From the NCBI GenBank assembly GCA_001247695.2, contig LGRX02029134.1, positions 1 through 64,000 of the forward strand: a stretch of 64,000 nucleotides of DNA. Direction: 5' to 3'. Shown here piece after piece: positions 22,448 to 32,400 of the stretch. The notes beneath the pieces were generated by a model, which was not told the DNA's origin, did no database searches, and worked only from the letters and a program-made list of their open reading frames with translations. This DNA is from Cymbomonas tetramitiformis (Eukaryota > Chlorophyta > Pyramimonadophyceae > Pyramimonadales > Pyramimonadaceae). The position numbers were made by a program, and so were the translations under genes. The first letter of the stretch is position 1. Each line of letters opens with the position of its first letter.

Positions 22448-24142
22448 TCATGGGGAGACAGACTTTCGCCCCCCCATAAAATGGGGGTGATTGTCTCTTC
22501 CTGTGTCACCTCTCGCCGTGTAGTGTCACTTGCATCTTGCCTGCCGTCACTTCCGTCCGATAATAAAACACCTAAGTTATTTTATTATCTCATCTTTGAC
22601 TGTGACACTCCGGGTTTGCACTGTCTGCTTCTTGAGTTGTTGTGACCCGCAAGTATATCCACCCTTTGCATATATTTTGCTGTTCACATCAGGTTATGGT
22701 CCCACCGCTGGCAGGCTCACCCGTTGGGTTTCACTTTCTCTGATCCCGCACCCTGTGCGGTTCACACGCCCCCTTGGCTTCGTGATTTGGCGGCGAGCAC
22801 CCTTGTCCTCTACGCCTCCATCTTGACCTCGAGTGCCCCATCGACACCGGGAATTTCGTCGAGCACCCTGTCCTCGACCCAACATCTACGCGAGCACCCT
22901 GTCCTCGACCCGACATCTACTCGAGCACCATTGTCCTCGACGCTTTTGTCCAACTTTACTTTGCGCTCTGGCCAGCAGCACCTCGACTGCAGCAAAATTG
23001 GCTTGTCGCACGACGTTTTTGACGTCACCACCGTCTTCCCCGCGGGAATCTACCCCAATTTGGCTTTTCCATCGTTCGATTTGGTTATTTTTAGCGAAAG
23101 TTACGTTTTCGCTTGGGAACCCTAAGTGTTGGGCTCCAGATTTTACAGCTTACAGCGGCCATGGCTTCGTGTCGTCAGCGTGCCCGCATTTCTGCAGTTG
23201 CCTCCGCGCTGCACGTGATTCGACGACGAGAGCTTACCCGTGGCTACGATCTGGTGGTGTCTGGTGGTACTCATGCACCAGACACCAAAATCGAGTCCAT
23301 CAACCACATCGTCAACATGAGCTTTGACCACTACGAGCTCACCCCGCAGCATCCTCCACTCTTCCCTCCACCCTGCGTGCCCCTTGGCCATTGCCTGGTG
23401 GTGTTTGGAGGTGTTGCATCCCTCATCCCACCGGTTTTCCTCTCTGCTTTCGCACTTGTGTGCGGCAGAGTGGAGCCACACCGCATTTTCCACCTTCGCC
23501 CCCCTCAGAGTGCCCGCGTCACCGCACACGCTCTGGTGGTGCCGCCCACCCTCGCCCCGCACCGCGTGGGCGTTGGTTGACCGCATCTTGGCGGCGCTCG
23601 ACTTCATCCACCGTCGAGAGCTACGCCGCCATCCACCCTCGACCGCTGGAGCCTAGGATTGCCGGCTGGCCTGCGGGAGTAGCTTATCCCCGCAGCACAT
23701 GCATGGGCGTAAGCCCCTAGAGCACGCATCTAGAGACCAACGCAGGCGAAGCCACACTAGTTGGGTTGGAAAAGACCCCTTTGGGTCTCACAAGATGTAT
23801 GTTTCCTTAGGGTTTCGCCTTTGTGCTTGCCGTAGGATGTTAGGCCTGGCCTGGCAAGTTGGCATCGTGGCACCTCACACCTTCAGGGTGAGGTGGTGTC
23901 ATGGGGAGACAGACCTTCGCCCCCCCATAAAATGGGGGTGACTGTCTCTTCCTGTGTCACCCCTCGCCGTGTAGTGTCACTTGCATCTTGCCTGCCGTCA
24001 CTTCCGTCCGATAATAAAACACCTAAGTTATTTTATTATCTCATCTTTGACTGTGACACTCCGGGTTTGCACTGTCTGCTTCTTGAGTTGTTGTGACCCG
24101 CAAGTATATCCACCCTTTGCATATATTTTGCTGTTCACATCA
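22448..24142 (+). mobile_element. Small LTR retroelement A (copia-type priming, non-autonomous)
   Basis: Two 244-bp direct terminal repeats, 22448-22691 and 23899-24142, start TCATGGGGAGACAGA and end TTCACATCA. They are flanked by the 5-bp duplication AATTC (22443-22447 and 24143-24147). Immediately after the 5' LTR is GGTTATGGTCCCA, which closely matches the complement of the anticodon arm of initiator tRNA-Met, the half-tRNA primer used by copia. A purine-rich tract GGGTGAGGTGGTG precedes the 3' LTR. The interior (1.2 kb) lacks gag-pol but contains a 139-codon ORF. At 1.7 kb it is TRIM-sized. LTRs differ at only a few sites, so insertion is recent. Confidence 0.9.
23161..23580 (+). CDS. 139-residue ORF of small LTR element A
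   Basis: Start ATG at 23161 (MASCRQRARIS), stop at 23580. The N-terminal third is basic and helical-looking; the middle is hydrophobic and Pro-rich (LTPQHPPLFPPP); the C-terminus is Arg/His/Pro-rich. I do not recognise a domain. The matching ORF of element B (24950-25369, minus) has the same start, stop and length with no indels and roughly 80% identity by eye. This supports real coding in an element otherwise too small for gag-pol. It could be a reduced Gag or an element-specific factor; both are guesses. Confidence 0.55.
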   Translation: MASCRQRARISAVASALHVIRRRELTRGYDLVVSGGTHAPDTKIESINHIVNMSFDHYELTPQHPPLFPPPCVPLGHCLVVFGGVASLIPPVFLSAFALVCGRVEPHRIFHLRPPQSARVTAHALVVPPTLAPHRVGVG

Positions 24143-24391
24143 AATTCACATAAATATATCATTTCATTTTATTGTCATTTGAAAAACTTTTCCAAAAAGT
24201 AGCACCGCCCACCGCCCAACCTCCCTTTTTATGAAAAATGGGAAAGTAAGAAGATGTAAGTAAATGATAACGGTAAATCACACACTAATGATTTGTTTTG
24301 ACCACGCAGCATATTCACCGTCATTTTACGCACATTAAAAAAACCCACTTAAAGAACTTGATAGTAAGATATACAAGGAAAATGACAACAT

Positions 24392-26240
24392 TGATGGAGA
24401 ACCTGAAATATATATATCATACATATATATATACGCAGGTTGCACTCCAAGAACAGTCGGGCACTCGCAGAGATACGGAGACTAAGATGAGATAATAAAA
24501 TAACTTAGGTGTTTTATTATCGGACGGAACTGACGGCAGGCAAGATGCAAGTGACACAACACGGCGAGGGGTGACACAGGAAGAGACAGTCACCCCCATT
24601 TCATGGGGGGGTGAAAGTCTGTCTCCCCATGACACCACCTCACCCCGAAGGTGTGAGGTGTCACGATGCCAACTTGCCAGGCCAGGCCTAAGATCCTACG
24701 GCAAGCACAAAGGCGAAACCCTAAGGAAACATACATCTCGAGAGACCCAAAGGGGTCTTTTTCAACCCAACTAGTGTGGCTCAGCCTGCGTTGGTCTCTA
24801 GATGCGTGCTCTAGGGGCTTACGCCCATGCATGTGCTGTGGGGATGACTACTCCCACAGGCCAGCCGGCGAATCTAGCCCCAGCAATCGAGGGTGGACGG
24901 CGGCGTAGCTCACGATGGTGAAACGAAGCTGAGCGCCGCCAAGACGTTGTCATCCAACGCCCACGCGGTGCGGTGCGACGATGCGTGGCACCAACAAAGC
25001 GAGTGCGGGGACGTGGACACCCCAGGGGGGGCGGAGGTGGAAAATGCGGTGTGGCTCCACTCTGCCGCGAGCAAGTGCGAAAGCAGAGAGGAAAAACGGC
25101 GGGATGAGGGCTGCAACACCACTAAACACCACCAGGCAGTGGCCAAGGGGCACGCAGGGTGGAGGGAAGAGTGGAGGATGCTGCGGGGTGAGGTCGTAGT
25201 GGTCAAAGGTCATGTCGACGATGTGGTTGATGGACTCGATTTTGGTGTCGGGTGCATAAGCACCACCAGACACCACCAGATCGTAGCCAGGGGTAAGTTC
25301 TTGTAGTCGAATCACCTGCAGCGCGGAGGCAATTGCAGAAATGCGCGAACGCTGACGATACGAAGCCATGGCCGCTGTAAGCTGGAAATTCTGGAGCCCA
25401 ATACTTAGGGTTCCCAAACGAAAACGTAACTTTCGCCAAAAATAACCAAATCGAACGATGAAAAAGTCAAATTGGGGTAGATTTTGACGAGGAACACGGC
25501 GGCGAGGTCAAAAAAGTCGTGCGGTAAGCCAATTTTCCGGCAGCAGAGGTGCTGCTGGCCAGAGCGTTGAAGGCGTAAATGTCGGTATAAGAGGTTGGAT
25601 AAAAAAAAAAACGGTCGTTTCCAGAGCACGAAGCCAAAAGGTGTGCAATAAGAAAACGGCTGAAGATGTCGGAAATAAAAGATGCCGCGACGTCGGTGCT
25701 GCCGCTAGTGCAATACGGTTGTGCGTAGTGCAATACGGCTGATGTCGCCTGTGTTGCTGAAAGCTGATAATTGTGCCAAAAGCGAAGGCGTAGATGTCGG
25801 AAGCAACCGTCGGAAAATCACGTCGGAAGCAGATGTCGGAATTTGATGTCGGAAGATGTCGGTTCCTTAGATGTCGAAAGCGCGTCACAGCTGATGTCGG
25901 TACTAAAAAGATGTCGGGTAGAATCACAGGGCGTGAAGCGATCTTGTCAACGAGTCAACGAGGTACGTAAAAATAAGCGTGTAAGGGCACCATAACCTGA
26001 TGGAGAACCTGAAATATATATATATCATACATATATATATACGCAGGTTGCACTCCAAGAACAGTCGGGCACTCGCAGAGATACGGAGACTAAGATGAGA
26101 TAATGAAATAACTTAGGTGTTTTATTATCGGACGGAACTGACGGCAGGCAAGATGCAAGTGACACAACACGGCGAGGGGTGACACAGGAAGAGACAGTCA
26201 CCCCCATTTCATGGGGGGGTGAAAGTCTGTCTCCCCATGA
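24392..26240 (-). mobile_element. Small LTR retroelement B, inverted relative to A
   Basis: Read on the minus strand: 5' LTR 26240-25998, primer-binding site GGTTATGGTGCCC (25997-25985), interior, 3' LTR 24632-24392. It is flanked by the 5-bp duplication AACAT (24387-24391 and 26241-26245). The first about 150 bp of each LTR match element A (TCATGGGGAGACAGACTTTC), but the last about 90 bp differ (AT-rich here, ending GGTTCTCCATCA). It is therefore a sister family with a different U5. It inserted into the virus-like Cys-rich gene that follows. Together with element A it forms a long imperfect hairpin centred near 24270. Confidence 0.9.
24950..25369 (-). CDS. 139-residue ORF of small LTR element B
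   Basis: Homologue of the element A ORF with identical length and collinear sequence (start MASYRQRSRIS; shared core GYDLVVSGG, APDTKIESINHIV, LTPQHPPLFPPP). Many differences are conservative (D/E, I/V, S/T). No known domain was recognised. The ORF begins about 630 nt after the 5' LTR, leaving a long leader. Confidence 0.55.
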   Translation of the reverse strand: MASYRQRSRISAIASALQVIRLQELTPGYDLVVSGGAYAPDTKIESINHIVDMTFDHYDLTPQHPPLFPPPCVPLGHCLVVFSGVAALIPPFFLSAFALARGRVEPHRIFHLRPPWGVHVPALALLVPRIVAPHRVGVG

Positions 26241-26598
26241 AACATATCTCGATTTATTGCCTATTCATATTCAACAACTAATATTTGATAAAGTATATGA
26301 ATTGGAACTTGAAGAGCATAAGAAAGTGTTTGTAAATGTATTGCAAGAGCTTACTACGAGTATCGATGCACATTCATTCAACTATGAAGGCAATGAAGAA
26401 CATCTATTTGAATGTAGTATTTGTGAATCGAAAATGAAAATGTGGACAATTAAGCGTATTATTAATCTAAATGGCAAATGGTGTTGGTGTTGTAGAAAAG
26501 CAATTTGTGAAAAATGTTATGCCAACGATGAATATCTTTCATTCAAATGTTCGAATCTATGTGAAGAATGTTATGAATGTGAAAAAAAGTATGTATGA
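26241..26598 (+). pseudogene. Virus-like Cys-rich protein, 5' end cut by LTR element B
   Basis: AT-rich, intronless frame of about 118 codons running out of the LTR without its own ATG at the 5' side, so the N-terminus is lost. It begins with an F-box-like or giant-virus-type motif (LDLLPIHIQQLIFDKVYE). A dense zinc-binding region follows: FECSICESK, WCWCCRK, CEKC and the closing CSNLCEECYECEKK. Codon choice and composition differ sharply from the GC-rich retroelements around it. The architecture recalls short F-box/zinc proteins of large DNA viruses of algae. The exact family is not recognised. Confidence 0.5.
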
Positions 26599-26760
26599 TG
26601 TATCTAAACTTGGCCTTTACTACTATCATTTACACTTTCGACCGAAAGCAAAATGGTGGCAAGAAGAATATGGTGCAAAGCTTAATAATGGTTTTGTAAA
26701 AGTATATAACTAATTTAAAGAATGCCGGTGTATAAGATAGTAATATATATATATATATAT

Positions 26761-26976
26761 ATGGATTTGAATATCACATATACTAGATATACTTGTGCGA
26801 ACTCAAAGTTTAAATTATATCAACAACAATATCAAAAGGATAATGCTTGCAAATGTCGCGAAAAAGCTATGAAAAGTTATTACAAAAATCACGAAGAAAA
26901 TAAGCGCAAACAACGTGAACGATATCAAAAACGAAAATTATTGCAACAATCATACTCTCATTCTCAAGTAAAGTAA
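26761..26976 (+). CDS. Small Lys/Arg-rich basic protein
   Basis: 71 codons from ATG at 26761, after an (AT)n tract. Motifs such as YYKNHEENKRKQRERYQKRK resemble the short basic repeat proteins common in algal giant viruses. It overlaps the 3' end of the convergent fibre-like gene by 13 bp, the tight packing usual in viral genomes. Function unknown; nucleic-acid binding is a guess from charge. Confidence 0.4.
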   Translation: MDLNITYTRYTCANSKFKLYQQQYQKDNACKCREKAMKSYYKNHEENKRKQRERYQKRKLLQQSYSHSQVK

Positions 26977-28685
26977 TTGAAATCTGGCTTGACCCAAATT
27001 AATACTCCTTCACCAGCTCCGGCAACCTTAGATTCCATAGTTGTACCAATAATCGAATCGCCTGCACTAATCTGAGCACTAATGATTTCACCATTTACTA
27101 TGCATTTCACGCGTTGCCCTTTGACGTACGTATTCTCAGAAGCATTTGCATTTCTACAAGTAGTGAACCCACGTCCTATCAATACGAAACACGATTGGCT
27201 TGCGGCACTGTCTTGAATACATACACCGATGGGTGTACAATTCTGGTTACTTTGAGAATACGAGTTATTAAACGGTTGGACTCCATTCACATTGTTTATT
27301 CCATCATCATCAAACATAACAATAGTCGAAGCTGTAATCGTATCGGCGGTGTTATTTACAAATGTGAAAACATCCCCTGTGAACCTAAGCGGGTTTGCTG
27401 GAAGGGTGGTATGAGCGTACGCTTTCGTAATGAGTGTCAAAGGTACGCCTGTTAGTGTGAGTGAGTTGGTCGAACTTGGATAAGCGTAATTTAACGAGTT
27501 ACTTAAAATAACAGATGCAGAATTTAATTCATTTAATTCCATTGTCGTACCGGTATTTCCCACAGCTAGAACCTGAGAAAGACTGCCGATGCTTCCATTA
27601 TTAATAGCACCGGTTCGCACTTCGTTTGAGCTAGAATCGTAATACAATTGTAGACTTTCAGAACTGACATCAGGACTGGCCCTGATAGGTCTAATATAGC
27701 AACTACTTGCAACACCGGCATTTAATTCTACCCCGCTTGCATTCAAAACAATTGTATTATCTGTGTTCACCGTACTCTGGGTACTATTTTGTGCTGCCAA
27801 AGCACCTATGTTTATGGAACTTTCACCGGCTGTATATTCACCTGCATATTTTCCGATGTTCACTGCTGCATCCTTGCAGTTAACCTGACCGCAATCGTCG
27901 CCGATAGACACTACATAGTCACCACAATTACTATTACACGAACCGGAACCAATTGCAATCGTATCATTACTTGTAGTATTGTTAATAGATAATGCATTGC
28001 GGCCGATTGCTATAGAACGGTCTCCAATGTGGTCGGCATTGGTAAATCCTTGAGTTTGTTCTCCGATTGATACTTTACCTAAACCGCCGCTTCCTGATTC
28101 AATTCTAAGATTATTTCCACCGAGTTTCTCTTGATTGACAATCATTGTACCTGTACCGGTGTATGAAACATCAACTACGTCGCTTGTAGCACCTCGGGTA
28201 GTCACATCTTGAAGTGTAGATGTATCAGGTTGAACTGGGAGATTTGTTAACGCTGACCCATCACCCACAAATGCAGAAGCACTAATACTATTTGTGGTCG
28301 TGCTACCTTGGTCGGTGACTGATTGTAGATTCTGATTAGCAACAGAAGGTAAGTTTGTCAATAGTGAACCATCACCGCGATACTTACCTGCAGTCAACGT
28401 GATGTCTCCTGTATTAAGCACGAGTGGACCGTCGTTGATTAATACCCCACTGCCCAATGTTTCGATATTAATTGTGGTTTGGAGGCAGGTAATTTCATTG
28501 ATTCCTGTTTCTCCTATTTTAACTCGTGTTTGTTCGACCGGGTCTAAAGATTTAATTTCGAAAGAGCTGTCAAGGTCATCGAGCCCCGCTGAAAATCGTG
28601 ATTTGGAGACTGGGTTGTTTAATACAAAATCATTGAATTTTATCGAAGTGTGAACTTTCAGTGAGCCATCTGTCAATAAAGACAT
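26964..28685 (-). CDS. Fibre/adhesin-like protein with YadA-head-type repeats
   Basis: 573 codons from the ATG at 28685 (MSLLTDGSLK). The frame is open further to 28856 but that part is GTCAT-repeat DNA and unlikely to be coding. The N-terminal third carries two GDGSxLTNLP repeats, seen in phage and giant-virus tail-fibre-like proteins. The middle has at least five short repeats of the type SIAIGxxA / VNIGxxA, about 14-20 residues apart, as in trimeric autotransporter (YadA) heads. The C-terminal third is Thr/Asn/Ser-rich and ends GVLIWVKPDF. This suggests a trimeric surface fibre for attachment. It is AT-rich and intronless, with viral-type neighbours. Host expression is not implied. Confidence 0.65.
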   Translation of the reverse strand: MSLLTDGSLKVHTSIKFNDFVLNNPVSKSRFSAGLDDLDSSFEIKSLDPVEQTRVKIGETGINEITCLQTTINIETLGSGVLINDGPLVLNTGDITLTAGKYRGDGSLLTNLPSVANQNLQSVTDQGSTTTNSISASAFVGDGSALTNLPVQPDTSTLQDVTTRGATSDVVDVSYTGTGTMIVNQEKLGGNNLRIESGSGGLGKVSIGEQTQGFTNADHIGDRSIAIGRNALSINNTTSNDTIAIGSGSCNSNCGDYVVSIGDDCGQVNCKDAAVNIGKYAGEYTAGESSINIGALAAQNSTQSTVNTDNTIVLNASGVELNAGVASSCYIRPIRASPDVSSESLQLYYDSSSNEVRTGAINNGSIGSLSQVLAVGNTGTTMELNELNSASVILSNSLNYAYPSSTNSLTLTGVPLTLITKAYAHTTLPANPLRFTGDVFTFVNNTADTITASTIVMFDDDGINNVNGVQPFNNSYSQSNQNCTPIGVCIQDSAASQSCFVLIGRGFTTCRNANASENTYVKGQRVKCIVNGEIISAQISAGDSIIGTTMESKVAGAGEGVLIWVKPDFNYFT

Positions 28686-28779
28686 TTGTTCACGCTCGAG
28701 TGTTGGGTCTTGTGTGTCAATCCACTTAATATCATTTTGATACCGAATATCGCTACCGATGTTGTCAGGGTCATGACCG

Positions 28780-28990
28780 ATGACATATGTGTCATTCATG
28801 TCATACGTGTCATACCTATCAGACATGTCATACCATGTCATGTCATGTCGTGTCATATATTATTATGACAGTCGTCAGTACGGTCGACCATGACTGTACA
28901 TGTCGAGTCGCGTCATATATTATTATGATAGTCGTCAGTACGGTCGACGATGACTGTACATGTCGCCAGATGATAATGTCACATCATCTG
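28780..28990. repeat. GTCAT-type short repeats and a 60-bp tandem pair
   Basis: Stretches of TGTCATAC/TGTCATGT words are followed by two copies of a 60-bp unit (28853-28912 and 28913-28972) containing TCAGTACGGTCGAC. It sits just upstream of the fibre-like gene start. Confidence 0.7.
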
Positions 28991-29464
28991 TCATTATTCA
29001 AGGAAAGACTTGAATGACCTTGTCATCGAGAGTTCGTACGTCGAACTCGAAGATGGCAAAGCAAAGATACATCTTGAAAGTACAAACAAGAACCATCTTC
29101 GCTTTTAGCATGTGCGGAACACGCATGCGCAGCATGAACGAACTAGTCGTTACAGTACCATAATGCTGGTCGTTCAACCTATGTCTCGGGTTCACAACCC
29201 AATGGCGGTACTATCTATGATGATAGGAGACATATGGTATAAAGTGAGGAAGCGTTGGGCTTCAGCAGATCTTCATACAGAGACTGCACTCACAACCCGC
29301 TATTACGTACACTCGCATTGCTGTCCAACTTTGCAGTGTTTATTTGATATTGTATAATATTTGTGGGCTCGCATATCAGCCCTAACATAATGGTATTCTA
29401 AAAGAAACTCGTCAAGGCACGAAAAGAGAACTCAAGTGGGTGCAGCGACAGACATAGTATATTT
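28991..29464. other. Spacer, no gene recognised
   Basis: Moderately AT-rich. Short frames only. Probably the edge of the virus-like patch before the gag-only LTR element. Confidence 0.35.
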
Positions 29465-32400
29465 TGCTGGACTTCGGGTTTAGGCTTAGTTATTATGGGC
29501 TCTGACTAGCCCCTAGCCTGACCCTGCTTCCGTCTCGTGTCCGTGACATCCTAGCACTATACTATACAGTAGTACAGTACAGTAGTACAGTCATCGTTTC
29601 ACTGTCTGGGTTTCCGAGAGCATAAAGCTTCGGCCAGACACAAGTTATATGATTATCAGTTTGATTCCTAGCGAGCTTAGCCGGACAGTGTATCTGTCTT
29701 CCTCGCAGGTTATGGCCCGCACCGGCTTTCCGGTGATTCTGATGATGGCACAGCGCCTTGCTGTTGCCATGTTCGGCTAAGTAGGACGTAGGGGGGGTTG
29801 AGCGCCCACTTGGGCGGTGGTGTATTGCTCTTACGGTATGGCCTTTTAACATGGCAGTGATGGCGGCACACGTTGTGCTCGCCTTCGCTGCGCAGGAGAT
29901 CAGTTTGTGACGGATTATTTTTATTACAGCAGTATCGTCGCCAGGAGAGTTGATTTGTTTCGTGCGCCGCTGGCTCCGGCGAGGTCGTTCCACACGTGAC
30001 TTATTTTGGCCGCTCTTACATCTTCCGCTTACGACCTGTGATTTCCGATCCGTTCAGCTGAGACTTCTACAGAACATCTGGCCGCTGTAAGAGTTCTTAC
30101 GCCGTCTCCCTGTTTAGCTCAACCTTCTCCCCTGTCTCTCCATCATGGTTACCACGGCAAATAGGTTGGCGCGGTCTCGCGTCCGTAGATTAGAAACGAT
30201 TTTTGATGACGTTGGTGCGCAGCACGCTGCGACACCGCACACGCCGCAGCTGCCAGCTCCGACCACCGCAGCTGCGAGGGAAGTTCTAGACAAATGCAAG
30301 CAGTTGGCTCGGGAGAATTTCGACAGAAAAGTTGCCAAGACCGTTGCCACTAAGATTCTAGGAGACAAATCGGAGCGCTTCGCAGGGACAGAGGCAGACG
30401 CGGTGGACATTTTTTCGCAGTTGATGCATGAATTGCGCACGCAGTTCGTGCTTCAATCATCGGCGTTTGCTCCCCTGTTTGAATTGACCGACATGGCTGT
30501 TGAGGCTAGGCATGAGGCCAATGAATTACTGCTTTCGGCTCTGACATTTCTGGCTCGCCCTGGCTCGCCTGCTCGTGACTGGCTTGAGGCCTCTGGGTCC
30601 GACGTTCCTGGAGATGGCAAGCGCGCTGCCCTTGAGGTGGTGCGCATGCTCCAGGAACGCTCGGAACCCTTTGACTCCTTTGAGTTGCTGCTGGCGGTTC
30701 GCATCCCCAGCAGCAAAGATCCTGACCGTGGCATCCGCGAGTTCAATGGCCTGTTGAGGGACGTTCAGCGTTCCCACAACTTGCCGGAGGACGCGGTGAA
30801 GCGGCAGTTTCTGAAAGCTCTCGGCGATTCGTGGCTGTACCGTGATTTGGCTAATTCCCTGGCTCGAGCTGACCAGCGGCAGGGCGTGTCTCTTCTGACT
30901 ATTCAGGCTCGTGTGCGGGAGCAGTTCCGCCATGGCCTGAAAGTCTCTGACGCCCCTGTTTCTGCTCTGTCATTCGGCGATGGCGCGTCTGACCTGGCTG
31001 CGGCGTTGTCCAGTCTGCAGAAGCAGTTGGAGCGCATGCAACAGGACATTCGTGACCTGAAGCGGCAGAAGCGGGAAGGGCCACCGCCTGCGGGCAAGCA
31101 CCTCCCCCGCTCTGCTGCCAAGCATCATCGTGCTGGTGTTCGGCCACTTGGCACCGCTCCTCCTGTCTCGTTTGACAAGAGGAGTGGTGCCTTCGTGCCC
31201 CACTGCAAAAATGCGGTGTGTGCACAAAGTGGTTTGAAGCACTGGCATGCTGAGTGCCCCAACGGCGGTCTTCACTCTGCCCACTATTGTGGTGCAGTTG
31301 AGGACTACGAGACTGACTGCCTGGCTGTTCGTTTCCAGCGTTTCTATGACGCGGGGGATGAACATGCCTTCGAGTCGCTCTGCACGATGGAGGGTCGCCC
31401 GGAGGTGGTCGAGCTGTCGGCGCATTCCTTTGTGCCGGACGAGCCCACATCTCTGAGGCACTTTCAGGATGCGGCGGCTTCCGCTCAGGATGCGGCAGCT
31501 GACGATGACGGCATGGCTCAGTTTGGTCTGGCCACGTTCCACTCGGGTGCACGGGGCTCGATTCCGCCACCGCCTGCGGTTCGGGATCCCTCTGCACTCG
31601 TGGCTGGTGGTGTGCCTACGGCTCATGACCCACCAGTGGCTGTCCCTGGCGCTCTCGGCTTGCCTGGCTCTGTCCCATCACTCCAGCTTGGCGACTCTGC
31701 ACCGGCTCCGCTATTTGCTGGCATGAGGATTGAGGCTTCTGACTTTGGCTCTGAAGTCTCTGACAACGACCAAGGCTCTGACAATGACTCTAACGGCGGG
31801 CAGCAAGTGACTTTTGGCTCCTTCGGCACTCTTGAGCATGACTCTGACAGGGGGGCATCGCCACTAGCAGCTCCGATGTGCCGTCCGCGGGCTCCGCCGA
31901 GTTTTCTCCGGTGTGCATTAATGTCCTCGATGCTATGTTGCTCTCTGCTAGCCAGTGCTACGGCATCTCTGGTTGCCGTGGGCGGTGGTGACAGGGGCCT
32001 GGTTGAGCCCGGAGCCACCGTCCATCGGTCTACTGGAGATCTCTTTGCTTCGGTTTCACCGCTTGGTGCTACGGGCATCCGTGATTGGCCGCCAGATGTT
32101 CGGGTTCTTTTATCTCGTTCTTCAATGTTCAAACCACCATGGGAATCTGCTTGTCTGTATTCTTCAGTTGATTTACTTTCTGCTGTGGAACCGCCTTGCC
32201 CACTTGGGTCTGGTGGTGCTCGATTTCAAAAGGACAGTTTGCAATTCACTTCGGGGATCTTCTGTGTTCACATCCCGACCGCTGAACTCAGCTCTGCTGA
32301 CCAGCTTCAAAGTGGCTGAGTTCCTTGTCAATCATCCTGGCAGCTTGATTAGCTTTAGCCCAGTAGTGGGATGACCGGGTCAAGACCCCGGCACCCAGCT

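Larger units (their letters stand above)
22393..24230. repeat. Short G-rich/C-rich inverted-repeat element, split by an LTR element
   Basis: Left part AAAAAAGGGAGGTGGGAGG (about 22391-22409) and right part CCCACCGCCCAACCTCCC (about 24208-24225) are imperfect inverted repeats. They flank the LTR element at 22448-24142; removing that element brings them about 135 bp apart. A related copy in opposite orientation is at about 36560-36670. Confidence 0.5.
16143..26194. repeat. Large duplicated segment, copy 1
   Basis: Near-identical, direct-orientation copy of 53961-64000. The coordinate offset is +37818 up to about 18495, +37821 to about 21660 and +37806 afterwards. Homology starts at GGGACTCGCTCC (16143 and 53961). 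It includes fabD exons 1-7, the ankyrin gene, the fold-back element and both small LTR elements. The right limit is set by the window end, not by loss of similarity. Differences are few (a 3-bp indel near 18497, scattered SNPs in the LTR elements) except for a diverged block near 21640-21740. Confidence 0.95.

Noticed and set aside
28686..28856. N-terminal extension of the fibre-like ORF (Asp/Tyr/Met-rich)
   Set aside because: Encoded by GTCAT-type tandem repeat DNA; the internal ATG at 28685 gives a normal start.
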